Source: Paenibacillus alginolyticus DSM 5050 = NBRC 15375
GTDB taxonomy: Bacteria > Bacillota > Bacilli > Paenibacillales > NBRC-103111
Assembly (NCBI RefSeq): GCF_000422905.1
Contig: NZ_AUGY01000085.1
Location: forward strand, 1-35,579
Length of the DNA: 35,579 nt
Direction of reading: 5' to 3'
Position numbers and translations under genes: made by a program. Below the pieces are notes generated by a model, which did no database searches, was not told the DNA's origin, and saw only the letters and a program-made list of their open reading frames with translations. Positions 25,762-34,919 of this stretch are shown here, piece by piece; positions within the stretch are counted from its first letter, which is position 1, and every line of letters begins with the position of its first letter.

Positions 25762-26506
25762 CGACGTATTCCTCCAACGACTGGTGTGTGAGCTGAACTT
25801 GGTCTGTGTTTCCGTGGCGATGGTATTCACAGTGTCCCATAGTTGCGAGTTTGTTGACCCCAGCAATCAACAAGGTACGATTGCACATGAAGATAGGGGC
25901 AATGACGCCCTCGTTGATCACAGTGACCGTTGATGGTGCCCGCCATCCATTGATTAACGCGTCATGGTAGAGCGCATAGCCAAGCACTGCTTCGGTTGGG
26001 CAATAGGTCGTTACCGAATAGTTGGATTTCGAGAGTATTAATCGTCCGCCTTTCACCAGAATCGAGCGCACACGATCTCGGGTAGATTGAGGCATTCGTT
26101 CGTATTTCCGTTCTAGTAATTGATCAAGATGATAACGTGAAAAAACGGCTTCACCCGTGTTGAGGAAGCTGTCTGTCACCAGAAGCAAAAGCGTTTCAAA
26201 AATAATCGGTGTGGTTATGCATAACTGAAAAAAGACCAGGTCTTGTACCGCTTCATCATTTGTCCGGATTTTGCGAAACATCTTCAGGAATGGAGTATCT
26301 TTAATCAAGTTATTTTCAATTTCTAAATAGCGATATTTCATGTGTTGCCAAAGTTTTTCTTTGTTGGACTCGGATTTTTGAGGCCATCGAGATATACAAT
26401 CGTCGCGTACAAATTGTGCGCTTTTACTATATAATGCGGCATCAAGTAGCACCAGAGTCTCTTCTAGAAGATATCCGTATCCTATTGTAGAAAACTGTTT
26501 ATCCAT
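25748..26506 (-). CDS. BrxA-like (DUF1819-like) protein, first gene of the operon
   Basis: A 252-aa helical protein. It starts with YLLEETLVLLDAALYSK and a basic RDDCISRWPQKS stretch. An RKIRTN..AVQDLVFFQLCI segment and a long helical centre (FSRYHLDQLLERKYERMPQS) follow. The order of features recalls BrxA/DUF1819, a small DNA-binding BREX protein, but I cannot confirm homology from sequence alone. The C-terminal 60 residues look different from BrxA. It opens the operon, with AAAGGAA in front of ATG 26506 and a hairpin with a T-run about 50 nt before the start. Alternatives are BrxE-like or a novel HTH regulator of the operon. Confidence 0.5.
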   Translation of the reverse strand: MDKQFSTIGYGYLLEETLVLLDAALYSKSAQFVRDDCISRWPQKSESNKEKLWQHMKYRYLEIENNLIKDTPFLKMFRKIRTNDEAVQDLVFFQLCITTPIIFETLLLLVTDSFLNTGEAVFSRYHLDQLLERKYERMPQSTRDRVRSILVKGGRLILSKSNYSVTTYCPTEAVLGYALYHDALINGWRAPSTVTVINEGVIAPIFMCNRTLLIAGVNKLATMGHCEYHRHGNTDQVQLTHQSLEEYVDAWR

Positions 26507-26550
26507 TATTTTAGTTCCTTTCTACTCTAAACCAATCGATTCTAAAATAA

Positions 26551-26576
26551 AAAACAGTAGCTTAAGGGCCACTACT
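26551..26576 (-). terminator. Hairpin with T-run in the leader of the BREX-like operon
   Basis: On the minus strand AGTAG(T) pairs with (G)CTACT around a 9-nt loop, followed by GTTTTTTATTTT. It lies 50-70 nt before the first gene and downstream of the dead integrase. It either ends the integrase transcript or attenuates the operon. No convincing promoter fits between it and the start codon. Confidence 0.45.
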
Positions 26577-26669
26577 TATGAACTACTTGTCCCTTCCATT
26601 TATTCGACAGCGTTATTCTAACTTCCTACTAAACCCATAAATTTCAATCGGATAATGCCCGTGCAAGAC

Positions 26670-27115
26670 TAATGATTGTATCCGAACAGTTTATATAAAT
26701 TCACTGTGAAATAAACGTCATCCATTTCCTCTTGTGTAATCCCAATATAGCGAAGGGTCGTTGCTGGGCTATGATGATTTAAAATTTTCTGTAGCTGAGT
26801 TATATCCGTTCAGTTTTTATAAAACATGATAAGCAAAGGTTTTTCTAAGGGTATGTGTCACGATATTCTTAGAAATACCGACCGATCGGGCTACCTCATA
26901 ATTTTCCATGTGTGTGCTCACTGGATCCCTCCGCGGCCCTACCTAGAAATAACAAAGGTTCCTCACGTTCATATTCCCGTGATATTAACTGCTCCTATTT
27001 AGCCTTTTTCGCATTATCGCTTAAATGGAAATTTTTCATTTTCCTTTACCTTCCCTCTATCATTAAATACATCAGCAATGGCCAACTTCAGCAAATCACT
27101 CACGAGCAGCCCACT
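26670..27115 (-). pseudogene. Tyrosine recombinase/integrase, catalytic domain only, dead
   Basis: Frames joined across stops and shifts spell the catalytic domain of a phage-type integrase: SGLLVSDLLKLAIADVFND, LSDNAKKAK, REYEREEPLLFL, then VGISKNIVTHTLRKTFAYH, a stop, SSPATTLRYIGITQEEM, and the end at TAG 26670-26672. The first catalytic Arg, normally in GLRVSDLL, is Leu (CTC). There are at least two in-frame stops (TAG after KKAK, TAA after YHVL) and several frameshifts, and the N-terminal domain is not recognisable. It sits directly upstream of the BREX-like operon. The recognisable HTLRKTF and the Tyr in LRYIG make the family certain. Confidence 0.8.
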
Positions 27116-27279
27116 CTATATGTATTATTATATCATTGGTTTGGTGGTCATTACCTGTCCATAAGTTGATACTTCTGGACGGTATTTTAGCATATTTCGT
27201 ATTTGGTAATAAAAAGCTTCTATTCTTTGTCTAGTAGTTAGTCTAAAGTTATATAATCATCTAGACAGGGGATATCATA

Positions 27280-27665
27280 ATGGAGTTATCGGAAACGCAC
27301 GAGTCTTTACACGTGAAAAGAAACTGGATTTCAGCATGAAGCGTTACATGCATATGGATGCAAAAATTTTCATGAAAAAGAAATCGGGCGGAAAAAAAGA
27401 CCGTCCCGAATTGCAAAGCGCATTTGTCGTATCTTCGTAAAGTCGACACCCTTGTTTTACTAAGCTAGACAGACTTGCCCGAAGCACATTTGATTGCACC
27501 GTATCGCCAAGTAATTGAATGAACGTGATATCCATTTCGTCATCCTAAAACAAAACATAAATACCACAACCAACGGGTAAATTGATGTTTACGATAGTAG
27601 GAGCCATTGCAGAGTTCGAGAAGGATTTAATTAATGAACGGACAGCGGAGGGATGTCAGCACTAC
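27280..27665 (+). pseudogene. Serine resolvase/invertase, dead, catalytic Ser replaced
   Basis: The plus strand, with frameshifts, reads as a small serine recombinase. The N-terminus is VIGNARVFTREKKLD, where the family has YARVSTxxQ with the catalytic Ser; here Ser is Phe. KSGGKKDRPELQ follows, then a shift, FTKLDRLARSTFD, a degenerate stretch with stops, and KLMFTIVGAIAEFEKDLI followed by NERTAEG. The original ATG is at 27280 behind AGGGG. The DNA-binding HTH that should follow is missing. Such resolvases belong to Tn3-type or other transposons or plasmids. No inverted repeats or transposase genes were seen. With the dead integrase next door this is a boundary scar. Confidence 0.85.
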
Positions 27666-27694
27666 TTGAGCACATTCGGTTCAGCCCTCACCCA

Positions 27695-30600
27695 TTAAAT
27701 AGACACATATCTCTGTTTATCAATAAAATAAAGCCCCGCTTCCTTCACTTTACCACCAAGCATTCGCTCCCACTCCTCCACGTACGCCATCACCTGTGGC
27801 CTGTAGAAATCCACAAATTGCTGCTCTTGCTGGGACTCATAGCGATCCGTCTTGAAATCCACAATGACATAACCGTCTTCCTCTTCAAATACAAGGTCAA
27901 TAACACCGCGGAGCAGCATAGTCATCTTTTCCCCTTCATCCATCTGACGTGCGGTAATGAAGGAAAACTCATGACTTCTCCACCTTGCATTCATGCAGCG
28001 GCGCCACATGTCGCTCTCGGTAACCTGCAGCACAGTCGCTTCCGCCTGCTCCAGCCATCTCTCATCGACGCTCTCTTCTTCCGCAGCCATTCGGCAGAAG
28101 TCCCCCAGGTCTTGAACATCCATACCTTCTCCTAAGGCCTGCAAGCATCTGTGAACCAGGTTGCCGTAAGCCATTCCTTTGCCTTCAGCTGAGCGAACAA
28201 GCACGATTTCGCTTGAAGACTTAGCTAACTTGGTTACGCTTGCCACCTGATAAGTAGGTTTTGATACACATTCCAGTCGACTATTCCACGTAGCCAAGCT
28301 TGCTTCTACATTTGGAAATGCTTTTAGCTTTTCAGCTCGCACAGGACTGATCGGCGTCAAATCCAGATCCAGTTCCACCTGCCGCTGCAAGGAAACAGCC
28401 AAAAGGCTCCACGGATCAATCGCTGGTCTAGAAGGATATTGGCTGACAACCAAAAGCTGTTTGGCTCGTGTAGCAGCCACATAGAGCAGCCGATCTTTTT
28501 CTGCGTGCATATATTCCCGCTCTTTCTCGGCGAGTTCCGCCCAATTTACCGGCTGGGCAATGATCTCCGAGTTGAAGGCATCCTTCGGTTTGGAAATTGT
28601 AAAATAACCAAGCGGCGGTTCAGATAATCTATCAATATGCTCCTTAGCACCTTTATCATCGTAACCACAAGGACATGCCATGATGACAATGGTCGCCTCC
28701 AACCCTTTCGCCTTGTGAAGGTTCATGATCTTAACTGCTTCTCCTCTTCCCGCGAAGAGGCTAGCCGATTCCAATCTTTCCGTGTTCATAAGCTTTCTCA
28801 GTCGTTCTGTTAGCGCACGCCAATCCATGGCTGCATCCGAATCTCCTTGCAGCAGCTCTATCAATTTAATAAGCGTACCGCTGCGGATGGCCCCCGATTC
28901 ATTAACCGCGGCTGCAGGTACGATGCCAATGTCTTGAATCATTTGCGTAAAGGCCGATAGTGCCGGTAGTTCATTCACCCATTCGGCATATTGGCGAAGC
29001 TTGCGAAGCGCCTTGTTGACCTTTATGTTTTTCTCCGAAAGTACGGAAGAATCTAGAGAGGAATATAAGCTAATGCTACCCCCGGCAAGTCGATAATGAT
29101 ACAGTGCATCGTCGCTGATACCGAACAGTATCCCCCGCAGAACTGCTAATAATGGAACTCGATCGGTTGGATCATTAAGCGTTTGTGCCAGTAGATATAG
29201 AGTGTTCAACTCCTCGAACACGGCGCGGCTGCCAGATGTATCCGATGCGATTCCGTAGTGCTCCAGAAGCTCCGCATAGAGGCTAATGAATTTTCTATAG
29301 TTAAGCAAAATCATAAAATCGTTCGGACGGGCTGGACGCGTTATCGATTTCCCTTCGTGATCCTTGCCCTCCTGAATCAAAAGGTTCCCGTCACAGGCCC
29401 ACGCCACAAACTGTGCTGTACGCTCGGCATCATATATGGCTATATCCTCTTGCCGGTCTCTCTCCTGCTTAGGTACGGTCATGGTATACACGCCATGCAG
29501 CGATTTTTTGCCGGAAGGATTCACCTGCTGCGTAATCATTTGCACGTAAGGCGCTTGGAAATCCGATGTTTGCCCCGGCAAAGTGAATTTGCTCTCAAAC
29601 GCATAGTTGATGAAGTCACCAATCACCTTTACAGAGCGGAAGTTACGTGTTAATTGAAGCACGTCTCCGCATTGTCTTATTCGTTCTTTCACGAAGTTGT
29701 AGGTCGAGATATCTGCTCTGCGAAATCGATAAATCGACTGCTTCGGATCACCTACCACAAATAACGAGCCTGGACGCGGAAGCTGCTCCCGCCAATTCGA
29801 CTCGGATGGATCTGCTCCTGTAAGCAGCATCATCATTTCCGCTTGAATCGGATCTGTATCCTGAAACTCGTCGACAAAGAGCCGGCTGTACCGCCGCCCG
29901 AAATAGCTTCTCACCTCAGGATAAGTCCGCAGCAGCTCCGCGGCTTTCATCAGCAAATCTTGAAAGTTCAGTCTTCCCGCTTCCATTCTTCTACTTTGAC
30001 AGTATTGGACAGCCGGAAGCACGAAAGCGATCAACTTAGGGTGTAAGAACTCCCTCCATGCCTGCAAAAAAGGCCAAAGTGTTGTCGTCTGCCAATCAAG
30101 AAACTGCTCCTTCATTCGCTTTGCCACCTTGGGGTCCGTCCAGCGTTTTAAAGTAACATTCAATGTCCGATCAAAAAGCCTTGCCAAGACCAAAACATTC
30201 ATATCATCCGTCATGTCCTTACTGAGTAGATGACGAGTGGCTGTGCGAATTGTTTTTTGTAAATCGTCCCAATCCTTTTCCGGTTGAGCCGTTGGGATGT
30301 AACGGGAAGCTTCCTCAATCATCGGAAATAACGATTCTCTAATAATATCGAAATCCGGTTTTCCCGTTTGTACCGTATGAATACTCACATCCTCATATTT
30401 CGAGACTTTATTGTAAACAGCTCGCAAATCCTCTACATGGACCTGTAAAGCAGCCAACTCGTCAACATGGGAATCTTCTCCACCTTCACGCAATTGCTCT
30501 AAGTATTCGTCCCAGCATTGGTCCCGAAACTCTTGGTCCTCATGCTCATCCATTTCTTGAAAAGCCGCATCGAGCTTCGCTTCAATGGGGCGTTCCCTTA

Positions 30601-30949
30601 AAAGCCGGCCGCAAAACGCATGAATCGTCCCAATGAAGCTTTCCGGCACCTGCCGCACCGCTTCCGCCAACGCATCCTTCTCTGGACCATGCGTTGCTTT
30701 GCGCAGCTCCTGCTCCAGCCTGATTCTGAAGCGTCCCATGAGCTCGGAAGCTGCTTTATTCGTGAATGTAATGGCGGCGATGTCCCGCACTTGTGCTTTA
30801 CCCGTTTTAACGAGTGCAATCATCCGCCCCACGATAGAGGTTGTTTTGCCGGAACCTGCGCCCGCTTCTACCAAGAACGTTGAATCCAGATCGGCAGAGA
30901 TTCTCTCACGAGACGCCTCATCCACATGAAGCTCCTGCTCTTTAAGCAT
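27695..30949 (-). CDS. AddA-like UvrD-family helicase with PD-(D/E)XK nuclease domain
   Basis: A 1084-aa protein with all UvrD motifs: Walker A GAGSGKT (30-36), motif II VDEFQDTD, motif III GDPKQSIYRFRRAD, LTRNFRS, NLHKAKGLE and LLYVAATRAK. At the C-terminus is a RecB-type nuclease: GVID (1015-1018) and DFKTD (1031-1035). This is AddA architecture, though shorter than the roughly 1230-aa B. subtilis AddA. It overlaps the AddB-like gene by 8 nt with GGAGGTGAACC ahead of the ATG, so the two form one complex. It should unwind and cut double-stranded DNA ends. Whether it is the cell's repair enzyme or a second, defence-type complex depends on whether another addAB exists elsewhere. Confidence 0.85.
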   Translation of the reverse strand: MLKEQELHVDEASRERISADLDSTFLVEAGAGSGKTTSIVGRMIALVKTGKAQVRDIAAITFTNKAASELMGRFRIRLEQELRKATHGPEKDALAEAVRQVPESFIGTIHAFCGRLLRERPIEAKLDAAFQEMDEHEDQEFRDQCWDEYLEQLREGGEDSHVDELAALQVHVEDLRAVYNKVSKYEDVSIHTVQTGKPDFDIIRESLFPMIEEASRYIPTAQPEKDWDDLQKTIRTATRHLLSKDMTDDMNVLVLARLFDRTLNVTLKRWTDPKVAKRMKEQFLDWQTTTLWPFLQAWREFLHPKLIAFVLPAVQYCQSRRMEAGRLNFQDLLMKAAELLRTYPEVRSYFGRRYSRLFVDEFQDTDPIQAEMMMLLTGADPSESNWREQLPRPGSLFVVGDPKQSIYRFRRADISTYNFVKERIRQCGDVLQLTRNFRSVKVIGDFINYAFESKFTLPGQTSDFQAPYVQMITQQVNPSGKKSLHGVYTMTVPKQERDRQEDIAIYDAERTAQFVAWACDGNLLIQEGKDHEGKSITRPARPNDFMILLNYRKFISLYAELLEHYGIASDTSGSRAVFEELNTLYLLAQTLNDPTDRVPLLAVLRGILFGISDDALYHYRLAGGSISLYSSLDSSVLSEKNIKVNKALRKLRQYAEWVNELPALSAFTQMIQDIGIVPAAAVNESGAIRSGTLIKLIELLQGDSDAAMDWRALTERLRKLMNTERLESASLFAGRGEAVKIMNLHKAKGLEATIVIMACPCGYDDKGAKEHIDRLSEPPLGYFTISKPKDAFNSEIIAQPVNWAELAEKEREYMHAEKDRLLYVAATRAKQLLVVSQYPSRPAIDPWSLLAVSLQRQVELDLDLTPISPVRAEKLKAFPNVEASLATWNSRLECVSKPTYQVASVTKLAKSSSEIVLVRSAEGKGMAYGNLVHRCLQALGEGMDVQDLGDFCRMAAEEESVDERWLEQAEATVLQVTESDMWRRCMNARWRSHEFSFITARQMDEGEKMTMLLRGVIDLVFEEEDGYVIVDFKTDRYESQQEQQFVDFYRPQVMAYVEEWERMLGGKVKEAGLYFIDKQRYVSI

Positions 30950-33848
30950 AGCGGTTCACCTCCAAAATATGCCCAAGTCTATGCACGTTCTCAGGCGCAG
31001 TCCTTTTCTCTTCAAAGTGCTCCGCATGGGCTCCGCAAACCGCTCTATAATCACACCAGTTGCAAATCTTAGGCTCATTTGTTGGAGGAAAAACACCTAG
31101 TTTTATAGAACTCAGCATGGCTTGGAGCAGTGATGCCAGGTCGCTCCTCCGCGTTTGGGATCGGCTAACTTCCTCACCCATCCCCCGCTCAGTCGGGAAA
31201 TAATAAGCTGAATCTACGACCTGTGCCTCTGAATCAAAACCGCTCTCTTTCATCCACTGTTCTACCGCAGCTCCGTATAAAGGAAGCTGCAGCTGTGTGC
31301 CGCCTGAAAAACATTCATTTTGCTTGTATTTTCTAGGATTACCGGTCTTGTAATCGAAAATTTTATAACGATGGGGAGCGATCTCATCCACACGGTCGAC
31401 ATATCCTCTAATTGGAACGGTTAACTCGTCACTCAGCTCTAACTGCATGGGCAATTCTTCTCCGTGAAGCTGCAGCTCCATAAAGACGGGAATGGAAGTC
31501 CGATGCTTCTCGTTCGCATAAAAAATCTCCACGTCCTTCCGTATGCTCGCCGCTTCCTTCTGAAAAATATGTGAGCTTGGAGCCGGCATTTGATCCGCAT
31601 ACAGCTGAATAACTTCCTCAGTAATGGCGTGCAGCAGCGATTGATCGTGTGTGATCGGATCCGTTGAATGCGTGCGACGACTTTTTACCTCCATCAAGTA
31701 ACGATTGTAGATTTCATGAACCAAGCTTCCTCGCTGCATCGCATCCAACCATTGAGTACGGTTATAAACCGCTGCGTCTTTGATATGAACCCCCAGAATC
31801 TCCTTATAAAAAAATTGCAGCGGACACCTTGCGTACTGCTCCAGCTTGCTGGCACTGAAAACGATCGAATCTATCTTTCCCGGCAATTGGTCAGGCTGCT
31901 CTCCCTTATGAACGAATCCATCGTAAGGAGTACACTCACTTCCCACTCTAGCCTCTACTGCCAATTTCCCGTCCTTCAAATGCGAGTAATAAGCATATAC
32001 GGCTTCTTGACCGTCATAGATTCGAGAGTCGCTTGAGAGAAGTTTTGGCATCCACAAATCAATTGCATCCATAGATAGATCAGATGGCACAGTAAAATAT
32101 CCCACGACCTCTTTCATGTCCTGATGCATAGCCTCGTAATCCGCATCGTCTTGAACTGACTTCCTTCGGAATATTTGCAGCATCTCAAAAGCAGGCATGT
32201 TCTCCTTTTGATCCGCAATGTCATAAGAGCAATAACTCAGTACACATTGACCTTGAATCATGCCAAGTCGGCTATTCCTTTCCTCTATCATTCGCGCTGC
32301 CCGATCCGGGCTAACTGGAAGACTCGGGCTGATTCGAACCCGCTCATCGTCAAGCAGTACAGGATCCTGCTGAACGGAAAACGCCCAGTTACTTTCACCC
32401 ATACCGACAATCGAAGTATAGGGTCTGCCGGTTTGACCGCCAGTGTTAAGGGACGCAACGTGAAGATGTCCGGGTGAAGGCGTACTTGTGCATTGTATCC
32501 GCATTTGAACCAGTTCACTACGCAGATACTGAATAGCTAACGACGCACTCATCGATAGCTCTCCAGCGGCATTCAAAGATTGTTCTAATGCTTGAAGTCC
32601 ATTGAGGACTTGATAATCATTTTCTTCTTCAAGAACACAGTAGTTTTCCAGGAACTCCACAACTGCATGGATCAGCTTCTCAGGAGAACATAGTGCCGCT
32701 TCCGTTAACGGAGCGAATAACCGCTGAAAAACTCGATCAAGAGTCAGAAGCGCGTGGCTTCTTTCCTTAGTAACCTCTTTCAAAGCAGCCAAGTGTTCCA
32801 AAAGCTTGTATCTTTCTCTTCCCCAGCCAATACCCGCACGCTCTAATTCGCGTACCTGACTTGACGTGGTCACTCCTTCATACCGCTCATCTTTGAAGCG
32901 AATAATCCCTTGTTTTAGGGCGGATAAAATAGGAGCAAGGTTATAGCCGGATTCCAGCCAATCCAGGTATAGCTTTACTGCCTTTCCTGCATTGGTAATG
33001 CCAATTGGCAGCCCTTCTGAAAATGTAAATTTGACGCCTAAAGAAGAAGTAACCGTATAAATTGCGCATGCGTACTTTTCATAGTCAGAAGCAATGATTT
33101 CTACATGGTCCAATGCTATTGAGCTGCCCATAATTCGGCGAATGACTTCACGTACTTCCGCGGTGTGTCCCAATGCATGGAAGAAATCCGAGTTATGAAC
33201 AGGAAAAGAGGAACGCGGATCCGTAAATTCGAAACCAGCCGTTAAGTTGACATACTTTCCACACGTGAGTGCTCGCAGCAGTTTTTCATCCATTTCAGTC
33301 CGAATCACGAATGGATCTACGATGATGATCTCATTTGTTAGTTGAACCTGCGCAGCAAATGCACTTAGTCCAGCAGAATCTACAAGCTTATTGCGATGCA
33401 GCTCTTCCTCATACCGACCGAGCAATTTTTTAACGAACAGACCTTTTTTCTCATTCTCAAAATCCTCGATTAGCAGTTGAGTTGCTATCACTCCTGCACC
33501 GCGCAGCTCCAAAAGCGCACGATGGAAGGCATGGTTGAACCCGGGAGTTAGAGTGATACCTGTGAGGTAGGATGAAGGTGACTTTGACTCTTCTTGAAGC
33601 AATCTATGTAGAATCCATTTCGATTCCGAATGAGGGAGATAACGCAACTTACGCTTCGCCAATTGCAGCTTGAGGCGTTCCAATGACCATGATTCAAGCG
33701 TCCGCACCTCGGTATTTAATACAGCGCCATAAACTCTGCTGATCTGTTCCAGCCATTGATGACCCTGTGCAAGACTTGGTACAAGCAGCACCTTGCGCTT
33801 CAAAGGATTCTTGTTCATGATTTCATACAACTGTTGAATACGCGTCAA
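30942..33848 (-). CDS. AddB-like Fe-S nuclease subunit without P-loop
   Basis: A 968-aa partner of the AddA-like helicase. The C-terminal PD-(D/E)XK nuclease begins with FSASKLEQYARCPLQFF, then GSLVHEIYN, YVDRVD, IFDYKTGNP and GGTQLQLPLY. Cysteines at CPLQFF and Cys929, Cys932 and Cys938 (CNWCDYRAVC) form the AddB-type 4Fe-4S site. The N-terminus (VLLVPSLAQGHQWLEQI) lacks the GxxGSGKS Walker A of AddB, and the protein is about 200 aa shorter than B. subtilis AddB, so it is a divergent form. The start is probably TTG 33848, with GGAGGGATGAG rather far upstream; ATG 33818 is the alternative. It follows the WYL regulator by 29 nt. Confidence 0.8.
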   Translation of the reverse strand: MTRIQQLYEIMNKNPLKRKVLLVPSLAQGHQWLEQISRVYGAVLNTEVRTLESWSLERLKLQLAKRKLRYLPHSESKWILHRLLQEESKSPSSYLTGITLTPGFNHAFHRALLELRGAGVIATQLLIEDFENEKKGLFVKKLLGRYEEELHRNKLVDSAGLSAFAAQVQLTNEIIIVDPFVIRTEMDEKLLRALTCGKYVNLTAGFEFTDPRSSFPVHNSDFFHALGHTAEVREVIRRIMGSSIALDHVEIIASDYEKYACAIYTVTSSLGVKFTFSEGLPIGITNAGKAVKLYLDWLESGYNLAPILSALKQGIIRFKDERYEGVTTSSQVRELERAGIGWGRERYKLLEHLAALKEVTKERSHALLTLDRVFQRLFAPLTEAALCSPEKLIHAVVEFLENYCVLEEENDYQVLNGLQALEQSLNAAGELSMSASLAIQYLRSELVQMRIQCTSTPSPGHLHVASLNTGGQTGRPYTSIVGMGESNWAFSVQQDPVLLDDERVRISPSLPVSPDRAARMIEERNSRLGMIQGQCVLSYCSYDIADQKENMPAFEMLQIFRRKSVQDDADYEAMHQDMKEVVGYFTVPSDLSMDAIDLWMPKLLSSDSRIYDGQEAVYAYYSHLKDGKLAVEARVGSECTPYDGFVHKGEQPDQLPGKIDSIVFSASKLEQYARCPLQFFYKEILGVHIKDAAVYNRTQWLDAMQRGSLVHEIYNRYLMEVKSRRTHSTDPITHDQSLLHAITEEVIQLYADQMPAPSSHIFQKEAASIRKDVEIFYANEKHRTSIPVFMELQLHGEELPMQLELSDELTVPIRGYVDRVDEIAPHRYKIFDYKTGNPRKYKQNECFSGGTQLQLPLYGAAVEQWMKESGFDSEAQVVDSAYYFPTERGMGEEVSRSQTRRSDLASLLQAMLSSIKLGVFPPTNEPKICNWCDYRAVCGAHAEHFEEKRTAPENVHRLGHILEVNRYA

Positions 33849-33877
33849 TGAATCCAGATCTCATCCCTCCATCCTGA

Positions 33878-34840
33878 TTAGGCTTCATACAAGATCTTCC
33901 ACCGCTCCAGCTTCTGCCGCATGACTTCCCGATAAGATTTCGGCTCCAAAATTTCTGCATCCGGACCGTATTGACTGACCCAATTCATAAACTCACGCTC
34001 ATGATTGACCGTTACTTCAAACAAAAGACTACCATCCTTCTGAGGGGTCATTTTCGGCTTCACAAAAAGCTCCTCTTCCTTAACATAACGCGCTATATCC
34101 GCGTGAAACTTAACTTTAAAACGAATTTGCTCTTCCCCGCGCTCGATGGACCATGTATTTTTCATATACGATTTTAAATTAAAATCGCCTTTGTCGAAGG
34201 ACTGACTAAGCAACTTAACATTACGAAAGCGGCTGATCCGGAATGTTCGAATGTCACCAGCCGAATGGCAATAGCCAATCAAATAGAAGCGGTGATCTCG
34301 TGGCACCAAGTAATAAGGATCGATATTTCTTTGAGATTCCTCATTGCGGCTCTGCGTATAGTAGACGGTTTGTATCGTTTGCTGAGAAAGAGATGCCTGG
34401 ATGATATCGTAGAGAAACGAAGTTCCGTCCTCTCGGTAGGCTGGTGTACCCATTTGAATAACATCCGTGACATGCTGCACGATATCAGCCCGCTTCGATT
34501 TTTCCTTTTGATGTACGCCCATAACCTTTTCAAAGGCAGAATCAAAGCCTTCCGGGAGCAAAGGTTTGATTTGTTCTAAAACAGATGGCAGCATGGAGAA
34601 CGACAACGCCTCCTGCTCCGTCCAATCTAGCGGATACATCGAGAAATTGCTGATAAATGCATAGCCTTTGCCATGACCGTAATTTGAAATCGGGATATTC
34701 ATCGCATGAAGCGCCTCAAGATCACGATAAATGGTCCTCTCCGCAGTCTCGCAGCGTTCTGCTAACTCTCTTGCCAAAATACCCGGTTTGGATTGTATCA
34801 AATTAATAATTCGCATCAATCGAATTAACCGCTCTGTCAC
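33878..34840 (-). CDS. WYL-domain HTH transcriptional regulator
   Basis: A 320-aa protein. The N-terminal winged HTH (residues 1-65) reads RIINLIQSKPGILARELAER and ERTIYRDLEALHAM, the HTH_11/DeoR-like layout of this family. The WYL domain (about 140-230) contains DPYYLVPRDHRFYLIGYCH and FRISRFRNVKLL, and the C-terminal WCX extension ends MRQKLERWKILY. WYL domains bind nucleic acid or nucleotide ligands and regulate DNA-damage and defence genes, including BrxR for BREX. The gene lies 29 nt upstream of the AddB-like gene, so it probably controls that operon and itself. The start is GTG with AAGGGG 9 nt upstream. Confidence 0.85.
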   Translation of the reverse strand: MTERLIRLMRIINLIQSKPGILARELAERCETAERTIYRDLEALHAMNIPISNYGHGKGYAFISNFSMYPLDWTEQEALSFSMLPSVLEQIKPLLPEGFDSAFEKVMGVHQKEKSKRADIVQHVTDVIQMGTPAYREDGTSFLYDIIQASLSQQTIQTVYYTQSRNEESQRNIDPYYLVPRDHRFYLIGYCHSAGDIRTFRISRFRNVKLLSQSFDKGDFNLKSYMKNTWSIERGEEQIRFKVKFHADIARYVKEEELFVKPKMTPQKDGSLLFEVTVNHEREFMNWVSQYGPDAEILEPKSYREVMRQKLERWKILYEA

Positions 34841-34870
34841 GTCTGGTTTTCCCCTTCACATTCACATGAT

Positions 34871-34890
34871 CTAAAAGTACTAATTTTAGT
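34871..34890. promoter_or_regulatory. Palindrome in the WYL gene promoter region
   Basis: Overlapping inverted repeats CTAAAA-N7-TTTTAG (34871-34889) and ACTAA-TT-TTAGT (34879-34890) lie 31-50 nt before the GTG. This is a suitable place for an autoregulatory operator. Confidence 0.3.
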
Positions 34891-34919
34891 AAGTTCGACC
34901 TATGACTAGGAGAGTCCTG

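Noticed and set aside
25761..25866. N-terminal extension of the BrxF-like protein to 25866
   Set aside because: It lies wholly inside the preceding gene; ATG 25761 has GGAGG at ideal spacing.
13739..26506. DISARM or canonical BREX type 1
   Set aside because: No DrmA/B/C-like genes; no BrxB, BrxL or stand-alone PglX. The intact set does not match these types.
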